Below are positions 31,398 to 37,926 of a stretch of DNA of 37,926 nt, one piece after another. The DNA comes from Paenibacillus sp. N3.4 (GTDB lineage: Bacteria; Bacillota; Bacilli; Paenibacillales; NBRC-103111), in NCBI RefSeq assembly GCF_008017805.1, contig NZ_VRTT01000069.1, forward strand, positions 1 through 37,926. The letters run 5' to 3'. A program made the translations under genes and the position numbers. Position 1 is the first letter of the stretch, and every line of letters starts with the position of its first letter. Below the pieces are notes generated by a model. That model did not search any database. It worked only from the letters and a program-made list of their open reading frames with translations, and was not told the origin of the DNA.

Positions 31398-33256
31398 GTA
31401 CCTATCAATATTTGTGGCGGCTTATTATGTACAGACCCTTCCGATATTTCATTAATGCGGTAGCATGGACCGTCATTTATTTGGCACCAATTGTTCCAGG
31501 TCTGTTGACCAAAGAGTTTTTTGATTCCCTGACGGGCAGCTCAAAACTTGGGTATGGCGTATGGGGCCTAATTGCACTGCTGATTGCGGCTGCTTTGGGT
31601 AGAATGCTGCTGATTGTGATTGGTTTTATCACGGATGTAAATTTTCGTTTTCGGATGGGGATGCTGCTTAGACGTAATTTACTCGAACATGTGATGAAGC
31701 AGCCCGGCGCACGCGCTATTCCGGTTTCGCCCGGCGAAGCGATCAGTCACTTCCGTGATGATGTCGATCAATCCGAAGAGGCGGTAAGTTGGTCCGTTGA
31801 TGTATTTGGAATGACCTGTTTTGCACTGGTTTCCGGTTATATTTTAATTCGTATCGATGCACAAATGACACTGCTCGTATTTATGCCGATTGTTCTGGTG
31901 ATTACCGCAGCGCAGCTTGCTACTGTTCGCCTTCAGAAGTATCGAGCAGCCAGCCGCGAATCGACTTCACGTGTAACGGGAGAGATTAGTGAAATGTTTG
32001 GGAATGTGCAGGCGATTCAAGTGGCTGGCGCTGAGAAACGTGTCGTAGAGCGTTTTCGCAGCTTCGGGGACGATCGCAGGAAGGCCATGCTCAAGGATCG
32101 CTTGATGAGCGAGCTGTTGGACTCTGTATTTTCTAATTCGGTTAATCTGGGAACCGGACTTATTCTACTGATTGCCGGAACAAAGATGCGAGCGGGGACT
32201 TTTACAGTGGGCGACTTTGCTTTGTTCGTTTACTATTTAACTTTTGTCACTCAGTTCATTACCAATGTAGGTAAATTCATTACGTATTTTAAACAAATGA
32301 GCGTGTCCCTGCAAAGATTGACCTTTCTCCTTCAGGGTGCGCCTGCTAAAGTTCTTACGATGGTTCAATCGTTGTATTTGAATAAGAATAGCTCGCTTCC
32401 CAGCAATGCAACCTCATTGCAGGTTGAAAATAGTGGGAATCGCGTATCTGTTGCAGAGGGAACGGATAAAAAGAACCAAAAAATGGGGGCCAACGTAGTT
32501 GCGGCTTCCGCTGACCATGCGGCTGCGCTTCAGCGTCTGGAAGTGAAGGGACTTGCTTATAGCTACCCAGATACGGGCAGAGGGATCGCCGACATTCAAT
32601 TCCGCTTGCAAAGAGGATCGTTCACTGTAATTACGGGAACGATTGGCTCAGGTAAAACCACGCTAGTTCGTTCGCTCCTTGGGCTGCTGCCCAAAGAGAA
32701 GGGAACGATAGCGTGGAACGGTGTGCCCGTCGAAGATCCGGGCACCTTCTTTACACCGCCGCGGAGCGCCTACACCGCGCAGGTGCCGCGGTTGTACAGC
32801 GATACGCTGCGCAACAATATTTTGCTCGGGCAAGCGGAGCAAGGCGAAAGCTTGCAGCAGGCACTTTACGCAGCCGTGATGGAGTCCGACGTCGCGCATT
32901 TGCCCGGCGGGCTGGACACTGTCATCGGCCCGCGTGGGGTTAAGCTCTCCGGCGGCCAAGCGCAGCGAACGGCGGCTGCGCGCATGCTCGTCCGCGACGC
33001 CGAGCTTTACGTCTTCGACGATCTGTCGAGCGCACTGGACGTCGAGACAGAGCAGAAGCTCTGGGAACGCATGTTCCAGCGCAGAAAAGATGCGACCTGT
33101 TTAGTTGTTTCTCACCGCAAAACGGCGTTGACACGCGCCGACCACATCATTGTAATGAAAGATGGCCGTATCGAGGCAGAAGGCACCTCGAAAGAGCTTC
33201 TTCGCCACAGCGCGACTTTTCAGGAGCTTTGGTACGGCGATGACCGAACATCCTGA
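31394..33256 (+). CDS. ABC exporter subunit 2 (half-transporter, degenerate Walker B)
   Basis: A 620-residue partner of the preceding protein. Membrane helices cover about residues 15-300, then a linker of unusual composition (about 330-375, KNSSLPSNATSLQVENSGN...) leads to the nucleotide-binding domain. That has Walker A GTIGSGKTT, a canonical signature LSGGQAQR, and Walker B LYVFDDLSSALD, where Asp replaces the catalytic Glu. Signature here and Glu in the partner make one competent site; the other site is degenerate, as in BmrCD-type heterodimeric exporters. Its nucleotide-binding domain lies in a GC-rich patch. Confidence 0.9.
   Translation: MSTYQYLWRLIMYRPFRYFINAVAWTVIYLAPIVPGLLTKEFFDSLTGSSKLGYGVWGLIALLIAAALGRMLLIVIGFITDVNFRFRMGMLLRRNLLEHVMKQPGARAIPVSPGEAISHFRDDVDQSEEAVSWSVDVFGMTCFALVSGYILIRIDAQMTLLVFMPIVLVITAAQLATVRLQKYRAASRESTSRVTGEISEMFGNVQAIQVAGAEKRVVERFRSFGDDRRKAMLKDRLMSELLDSVFSNSVNLGTGLILLIAGTKMRAGTFTVGDFALFVYYLTFVTQFITNVGKFITYFKQMSVSLQRLTFLLQGAPAKVLTMVQSLYLNKNSSLPSNATSLQVENSGNRVSVAEGTDKKNQKMGANVVAASADHAAALQRLEVKGLAYSYPDTGRGIADIQFRLQRGSFTVITGTIGSGKTTLVRSLLGLLPKEKGTIAWNGVPVEDPGTFFTPPRSAYTAQVPRLYSDTLRNNILLGQAEQGESLQQALYAAVMESDVAHLPGGLDTVIGPRGVKLSGGQAQRTAAARMLVRDAELYVFDDLSSALDVETEQKLWERMFQRRKDATCLVVSHRKTALTRADHIIVMKDGRIEAEGTSKELLRHSATFQELWYGDDRTS
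32690..33070. other. GC-rich patch in the second ABC gene
   Basis: By hand count, 60-base blocks at 32701, 32761, 32881, 32941 and 33001 hold about 62, 63, 72, 73 and 57 percent GC, against roughly 45 percent in the flanking parts of the same gene. The patch covers the segment from just past the Walker A motif through Walker B. Confidence 0.7.
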
Positions 33257-33293
33257 TCAAAGCATCTAAGTTGGATGAATATTTAGTGTGTAT

Positions 33294-33328
33294 ATAAGCT
33301 TCTTCCATCGGTGATGGAGGAAGCTTAT
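33294..33328 (+). terminator. Terminator after the ABC exporter genes
   Basis: ATAAGCTTCTTCCATC pairs with GATGGAGGAAGCTTAT (one G-T pair, three-base loop), a very stable stem. The following T-run is short (ATTTCGTTTC). It lies about 40 bp past the stop. Confidence 0.75.
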
Positions 33329-33466
33329 TTCGTTTCAATCGAAATAAGGTTTCATAGAAGGGAAATCTTATTTGGTAACGAATGTAAGAATGGTATCCAT
33401 TCGTTGGATGAGAAGAAAATTGCCCGTATTGGTATAGGAAAGAACATGGCCTTAGGAGGAATAACG

Positions 33467-33901
33467 ATGACTTTGGAAAGAACAATTGGTCAGACGGCTT
33501 CTGTGGGATTTCAAATCGGAGTTAGAAGAACAATCCCTTTGCATCGAGAAGAGATATGGGAGCTGCTGATTTCACCGGAAGGACGAAAGCTTTGGTTAGG
33601 CGAAATAGCTGAGGTCGCTTTCGAAAAGGGACACAAATTTGAAACGCAAGAAGAAACAACCGGGGGGTTCCGAGTCGTAAAGCCACCAGAGCAGATCCGC
33701 CTTACTTGGCAGCCAGCGGCATGGCCTGAAGCATCCACGCTGCAAATTCGCTTGTTACCAGCTAGCCAGCCTTTTAGAACGACCATTAGCTTTCATCAGG
33801 AGAAACTAGTAAATGTCCAGCAAAGAGAAGAAATGAAGAAATATTGGGAAGAAGTCATCAACAGCATCCAGTCTCTTGGAAAAAGTGGGATTTGGCGATG
33901 A
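33467..33901 (+). CDS. SRPBCC / AHSA1-like domain protein
   Basis: A 144-residue soluble protein with the START-like ligand-binding fold: LHREEIWELLISPEGRKLWLGEI, GGFRVVKPPEQIRLTWQPAAWPEASTLQIRLLPA, and an amphipathic C-terminal helix (REEMKKYWEEVINSIQSL). This matches the activator-of-Hsp90-ATPase-1-like group, which binds hydrophobic ligands; function here is unknown. I start it at 33467 behind AGGAGG; a longer frame from 33311 has no such site and would overlap the terminator. It overlaps amj by four bases, so the pair is translationally coupled. Confidence 0.85.
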   Translation: MTLERTIGQTASVGFQIGVRRTIPLHREEIWELLISPEGRKLWLGEIAEVAFEKGHKFETQEETTGGFRVVKPPEQIRLTWQPAAWPEASTLQIRLLPASQPFRTTISFHQEKLVNVQQREEMKKYWEEVINSIQSLGKSGIWR

Positions 33902-34692
33902 CCAACACACTCATTATTGTCTTCTTCCTAACGATGGTCATCCACACAGCAGAAACGCTATCGTATTCGATCCGATATGCAGGGGTTCAAGTGAATAAGA
34001 TCGCTGTGGCACTTTCTCTTGTTGGGATTATCGTGCTCGTATCGCGTACAGCCAACTTGATCCAAGCGCCAATGACCGCGCATTTCGTTGATTTTGCCAA
34101 GAGGGACGCGTCGTTTGATCTAGAGCGTTATTTGCGAATCATATTATTTGCCTCGTCCATCGGTACATTGATTGCTATTGCTTTGTTTCCTTCTTTTATA
34201 AATCTCAGTGCCAGAATTATCGCCCGCTTAGAAGTAGCTGGATCGATTCCGAAATTAATCACGAGCGTTACCATTGAGCAGTTGAAGAATTCGAAGCATT
34301 ATTGGAAAAAACCTAAGGTCAAACTGAGCCATTTCCGTTATTTGGGTATTCCCAAACGATTTCTTTTATTAAATATTGTCGTTACGGCTTTTTACTCTGT
34401 AGGTGTCTTATCTTCCTTGTATGCGGCCCATTTACTGCCTCAATTCAGTACAACTGCTTCGCAAGCATCAGGACTTATCAACGGAATTGCGACTATTTTG
34501 CTAACTATTTTTATCGACCCCCAACTAGGTCTCATTACTGATAAAGCGCTCCATGACGAATCGCAGCGTCACCAGCTCGGTAAAATTTACGCACTTTTGA
34601 TGACTTCCCGTTTTTTGGGCACTTTACTGGCTCAAGTTTTCCTCTTGCCTTCCGCGCATTTCATTGGTTGGATCGTCACAACACTCTTCTAA
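33898..34692 (+). CDS. amj: Lipid II flippase, Amj family
   Basis: A 264-residue polytopic membrane protein matching Amj (YdaH) of Bacillus subtilis: MVIHTAETLSYSIRYAGVQVNKIAVALSLVGIIVLVSRTANLIQAPMTAHFVD at the N-terminus, then DPQLGLITDKALHDESQRHQLGKIYALLMTSRFLGTLLAQ. Amj moves lipid-linked peptidoglycan precursors across the membrane and is an alternative to MurJ. In B. subtilis it is under SigM control; no SigM promoter was identified here. The ATG overlaps the stop of the preceding gene by ATGA; the longer frame from 33844 is inside that gene. Confidence 0.85.
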   Translation: MTNTLIIVFFLTMVIHTAETLSYSIRYAGVQVNKIAVALSLVGIIVLVSRTANLIQAPMTAHFVDFAKRDASFDLERYLRIILFASSIGTLIAIALFPSFINLSARIIARLEVAGSIPKLITSVTIEQLKNSKHYWKKPKVKLSHFRYLGIPKRFLLLNIVVTAFYSVGVLSSLYAAHLLPQFSTTASQASGLINGIATILLTIFIDPQLGLITDKALHDESQRHQLGKIYALLMTSRFLGTLLAQVFLLPSAHFIGWIVTTLF

Positions 34693-34705
34693 TTATGAGT
34701 TTGCC

Positions 34706-34743
34706 TTCCTTCCGCATGCCAGCTTTGTTATAATAGCTATTAT
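34706..34743 (+). promoter_or_regulatory. Promoter of the radical SAM gene with a palindrome over the -10 box
   Basis: TATAAT at 34729-34734 is a consensus -10 box with a weak -35 (TTCCTT, 17-bp spacer). ATAATAGCTATTAT (34730-34743) is a perfect 14-bp palindrome that overlaps it, a likely operator for a repressor. Confidence 0.55.
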
Positions 34744-34775
34744 CATAGCAGCGCAGCTAGAAACGGAGCCAAGGA

Positions 34776-35654
34776 ATGAAGAAGTTTAAAAAGTTTTACA
34801 TCGAAATAACCAGTGTATGCAATCTGGCTTGTACGTTCTGCCCACAGACGAAACGTCAAGCCAACTTTATTAAAATAGATACGTTTACTAACATACTAGA
34901 TCAAATTAAACCGCATACGGATCATATTTATTTGCATGTGAAGGGTGAGCCCTTGCTGCATCCCAAAATTGATGAACTGCTTGACTTGAGCCATGAGAAA
35001 GGTTTCAAGGTCAATATTACAACAAATGGAACGCTCATTAATAAAAACAGACATAAGCTGCTTATGAAACCGGCGCTTCGACAAATGAATTTTTCTCTTC
35101 ATAGCTTTGATGGTCATGAGGGCTCGGAGAATAAAGAAGGGTATGTCACTGATATTCTTCGGTTTGCGAAGGAAATTGTGGAGAAATCGAACGTCATTAT
35201 CTCATTCCGCTTATGGAACCTCGATACCGATAACCAGACTAATCTGGAACGAAATCGCAATCGTGAAGTGCTGGAGCTGCTGGAGAAAGAGTTTAATCTC
35301 GATTACAAAATCGATGAGAAATTCGTACGAGGCACAGGTGTCAAATTAGCAGATCGTGTGTATTTAAACCAGGACCATGAATTCCAATGGCCTGATCTGA
35401 AGGCGGAGGAAATAGAAGGGCCTGGCTTCTGTCACGCACTGCGTAATCAAGCCGGTATTCTTGTCGATGGCACGGTGATTCCTTGTTGTCTGGATGGAGA
35501 AGGGGTTATTAATTTGGGTAATATCAATCAAACGCCTTTTTCTGAAATCGTAGAGGGTGAACGCGCCAACCAGTTGTTCGAAGGCTTCTCCAGACGCGAG
35601 GTTGTCGAAGAATTATGCCGCAAGTGCGGGTATCGGGAACGATTCAGTATGTAA
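34776..35654 (+). CDS. Radical SAM/SPASM-type protein, substrate unknown
   Basis: A 292-residue enzyme with the radical SAM cluster motif CNLACTFC (Cys 15, 19, 22). Additional core features follow (HVKGEPLLHPKIDELLDLSHEKGFKVNITTNGTL). The C-terminus has further cysteines (GFCHAL, IPCCLDGEG, ELCRKCGYRERF), which form a SPASM-like auxiliary cluster domain. Such proteins modify peptides or tRNA/small molecules by radical chemistry. No precursor peptide gene is seen next to it, so the target is unknown. GGAG precedes the ATG. It has its own promoter and terminator and is therefore a single-gene unit. Confidence 0.85.
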   Translation: MKKFKKFYIEITSVCNLACTFCPQTKRQANFIKIDTFTNILDQIKPHTDHIYLHVKGEPLLHPKIDELLDLSHEKGFKVNITTNGTLINKNRHKLLMKPALRQMNFSLHSFDGHEGSENKEGYVTDILRFAKEIVEKSNVIISFRLWNLDTDNQTNLERNRNREVLELLEKEFNLDYKIDEKFVRGTGVKLADRVYLNQDHEFQWPDLKAEEIEGPGFCHALRNQAGILVDGTVIPCCLDGEGVINLGNINQTPFSEIVEGERANQLFEGFSRREVVEELCRKCGYRERFSM

Positions 35655-35659
35655 TGTAC

Positions 35660-35705
35660 AAGCTTATTCCGTAAGGTCGTGAGATCAAAGGAATAAGCTT
35701 TTTTT
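35660..35705 (+). terminator. Terminator after the radical SAM gene
   Basis: AAGCTTATTCC (35660-35670) pairs with GGAATAAGCTT (35690-35700), followed by a run of T. Confidence 0.92.
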
Positions 35706-35800
35706 CTATTTCTGTGATGCAATGTCATCGCTTTGCTTTTAAATCTGATTCATGAGATAATCAAGTTTTGATTCCATTCTATTTTTTGGAGGCTCATACA

Positions 35801-37747
35801 GTGGGACGGTATCCATTCGCCTATGATCACGCACAACCATACATGCAGCAGGTTTCGGACTGGATTGCAGATATTTTTTATGAAATATTACCCGAAGCGG
35901 GCTTTGAAGTGCGAGATGAACAAATTTACATGGCGTTTCAGTTAGAACGAGCATTCGCTGAGAAACAAACCATTTTCGCCGAAGCGGGTGTGGGCACTGG
36001 GAAAACGCTGGTCTATTTGTTATATGCGATTTGTTACGCACGCTTCATGAATAAACCGGCTATCATCGCTTGCGCAGACGAGTCGTTAATTGAACAATTG
36101 GTCAAGCCTGGTGGGGATATTGATAAAATTTCACAGCATTTGAATTTGAAAATTGATGCCCGATTAGCCAAATCGCCGGATCAATATGTTTGTCTCGTCA
36201 AACTGGACGAAGCACGTTTAGGTCATGAAGATGTAGGTACGTATCGCGAAGTCTACGAGAGTTTACCCGATTTTGTGCATGAACGTGAAGCGATGCAATC
36301 GTTTTACGCTTACGGTGACCGTAAAAACTATCCACATTTAAATGATGAGCAGTGGGAACGCATGAGTTGGGACGCTTATCAAGATTGCTTCGTATGCGAT
36401 AAACGGCATCGGTGCGGTCAAACCTTATCGCGGGAAGCGTACAGACGTTCGGCAGATTTGCTCATATGCTCTCATGACTTCTATATGGAACATGTTTGGA
36501 CTTATGAAGGCAGGAAGCGTGAAGGCCAACTTCCGCTGTTACCGGATCATTGTACGGTCGTGTTCGATGAGGGGCACCTGATGGAATCCGCTGCTCAAAA
36601 GGCTTTAACCTATAAGCTGAAGCACATCGTCTTTGAAGAACTCGTTATTCGTTTGCTAAAAGGCGAAGTTCGCGAAACATTGGCCGTTCTGATCGATGAG
36701 GCTATTGAACAAAGCGAACTGATGTTTGAAGTGCTCGAAAAGTGCTGTCAGCCGATAACGGGATCAGACCGGAAACAAATTGTCATGAATGACCGATTGC
36801 TGCGAGAAATTCATCGTCTCTGTGATATCTTAACGGCAATAGAAGAAGAACTTGTGTTTGAAAGCGAAATGTTTACGCTGAATGCCTATCAATTGCGGAT
36901 TGTTGAAGAACATTTGGAAATGATGCAGAAAGCGCTCGGTTTATTTCGCAAGGACGAGGCCTTCATTTGTTGGGCAACTGAAAGTATTACAGGCCTCAGC
37001 TTGGTTATCATGCCGAGGACAGTGAAGGAAGTTTTACGCGAACGTGTCTTTTCGTCCAAAATGCCAATTGTGTTCTCATCAGCAACGTTATCCGTAGAAG
37101 GCTCGTTTGAGTATGTGGCTGATAGTTTAGGACTCGATAAATACTTGTCATTCTCGGTAGATTCTCCTTACGATTATGAAGAACGGATGGAAGTCATTGC
37201 GCCGAAATGGACGTCAGGCGGCACTTTCGAGGAAAAGCTGGAAACGGCTGTCAGCCTGTTGAAAAGAACAGAAGGACGAGCTTTAATTCTTTTCCCCACA
37301 CATGAACAATTGCAGCAGTTCAAGCGTGAAGTAAATTCTCGTACGGATTGCTCGGAACTGCGTTTCTTGTTCGAAGGGGGGCAAGAAATCAGTCATTTGA
37401 TTGCTTCCTTCCAGACGGACGAACATAGTGTTCTTGCTGCAGTCAGCTTATGGGAGGGTCTCGACATACCGGGACCGTCGCTATCGAATGTCATTGTTTG
37501 GGCATTGCCATTCCCTCCGCAAGATCCGGTCTTCGTAGCCAAGCGTCAAGCTTCCAAATTTCCATATGAGGAAGTGGATATCCCCCATATGCTTCTGCGT
37601 CTTAGACAGGGGATGGGAAGGTTGATTCGGACTCGTGAGGATAGCGGGATCGTAGCGATCTTTAGCAGCGAGCTGCACCACAATCAGGTGCTGCGTGATC
37701 ATATTGTACGTGTATTGCCTAAAGGCGTAACCTTGAAGTCGGAATAA
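35801..37747 (+). CDS. DinG/XPD-type iron-sulfur ATP-dependent DNA helicase
   Basis: A 648-residue superfamily 2 helicase. Walker A is EAGVGTGKT (about residue 62). Four cysteines for a [4Fe-4S] cluster follow (QYVC, then DCFVCDKRHRC). The DEAH-box variant is VVFDEGH, motif III region is FSSATLSVEG, and motif VI is LRQGMGRLIRTREDSG. These enzymes unwind DNA 5' to 3' (DinG) or act in repair. It is close to the YpvA group of Bacillota. I start it at GTG 35801, eight bases after GGAGG; an upstream TTG (35768) precedes that site. Confidence 0.9.
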   Translation: MGRYPFAYDHAQPYMQQVSDWIADIFYEILPEAGFEVRDEQIYMAFQLERAFAEKQTIFAEAGVGTGKTLVYLLYAICYARFMNKPAIIACADESLIEQLVKPGGDIDKISQHLNLKIDARLAKSPDQYVCLVKLDEARLGHEDVGTYREVYESLPDFVHEREAMQSFYAYGDRKNYPHLNDEQWERMSWDAYQDCFVCDKRHRCGQTLSREAYRRSADLLICSHDFYMEHVWTYEGRKREGQLPLLPDHCTVVFDEGHLMESAAQKALTYKLKHIVFEELVIRLLKGEVRETLAVLIDEAIEQSELMFEVLEKCCQPITGSDRKQIVMNDRLLREIHRLCDILTAIEEELVFESEMFTLNAYQLRIVEEHLEMMQKALGLFRKDEAFICWATESITGLSLVIMPRTVKEVLRERVFSSKMPIVFSSATLSVEGSFEYVADSLGLDKYLSFSVDSPYDYEERMEVIAPKWTSGGTFEEKLETAVSLLKRTEGRALILFPTHEQLQQFKREVNSRTDCSELRFLFEGGQEISHLIASFQTDEHSVLAAVSLWEGLDIPGPSLSNVIVWALPFPPQDPVFVAKRQASKFPYEEVDIPHMLLRLRQGMGRLIRTREDSGIVAIFSSELHHNQVLRDHIVRVLPKGVTLKSE

Positions 37748-37758
37748 ATAAATAAACG

Positions 37759-37804
37759 ATGGCGCTGCTTTAGCTGGTTTTTACAGCTGGAGCAGCGCCA
37801 TTTT
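37759..37804 (+). terminator. Terminator after the helicase gene
   Basis: ATGGCGCTGCT (37759-37769) and AGCAGCGCCAT (37791-37801) pair perfectly, with an inner AGCTG/CAGCT pair, followed by TTT. Confidence 0.9.
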
Positions 37805-37926
37805 GCGATAAAGAGACCTTCTTTAAAAGGAGTGGAATTATAGGGCCTACAGGTGTTTACCCGTTTCAATTCTATCAGATCTCGCATTCTCTATAGTAAC
37901 TTAGCAGAAAGCGAGGTGTTAGATAT

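Noticed and set aside
32663..33134. Several overlapping ORFs in other frames inside the second ABC gene
   Set aside because: They are a by-product of the GC-rich patch, which has few stop codons in any frame; the exporter frame carries all conserved motifs.

Overview
The window looks like chromosomal DNA of a Paenibacillus-type Bacillota (low-to-mid GC, strong AGGAGG-type ribosome binding sites, frequent ATGA overlaps, hairpin-plus-T-run terminators). Family content agrees: YkuK, YwbE, YqjF, YolD-like and Amj homologues and an XerS-type recombinase. No rRNA, tRNA or CRISPR array was seen.

Layout. (1) 1-1090: right end of an IS200/IS605-type (TnpB-carrying) insertion, with the folded 3' part of its presumed omega RNA, interrupting a membrane histidine kinase. 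(2) 1196-4910: a small Cys-rich ORF behind a cre-like operator, then a two-gene 2-oxoacid:ferredoxin oxidoreductase (fused gamma-delta and alpha-beta) whose promoter spacer is a perfect palindrome. (3) 4972-9937: housekeeping-type genes (YkuK, an APH-fold kinase, an aldo/keto reductase) and an XerS-like recombinase on the minus strand, whose terminator lies inside the reductase 3' end. (4) 10061-12840: GntR regulator (frameshifted), Fsr-type MFS transporter and an ABC ATPase. (5) 12898-17810: about 4.9 kb (AraC regulator, divergent MFS transporter, YqjF, YwbE, YolD-like, Xer-like tyrosine recombinase) bracketed by two direct copies of a dif-like site, the second 21 bp after the recombinase stop. 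This is the best candidate for an undescribed mobile unit. (6) 17811-19183: gene-poor, repeat-rich stretch with terminators, a 144-bp MITE-like element, about 112-bp tandem repeats, a 21-bp palindrome and seven 27-28-bp tandem repeats. (7) 19184-29437: reductive pyrimidine catabolism. (8) 29637-37747: heterodimeric ABC exporter, SRPBCC protein plus Amj flippase, an orphan radical SAM/SPASM protein and a DinG-like iron-sulfur helicase. The last 122 bases hold no gene I can support.

The genes of region 7 form a complete route: PreT/PreA reduce uracil or thymine, HydA opens the ring, the M20 amidohydrolase removes the carbamoyl group, the aminotransferase converts beta-alanine to malonate semialdehyde, and the MmsA/IolA-type dehydrogenase makes acetyl-CoA (or propionyl-CoA from the thymine branch). 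A PucR-family regulator lies between hydA and mmsA.

Three genes (GntR regulator, hydA, PucR regulator) carry single-base frameshifts, four lesions in all, and at least three of them are in A/T runs. Sequencing error is the simplest explanation, but real decay cannot be excluded from the sequence alone.
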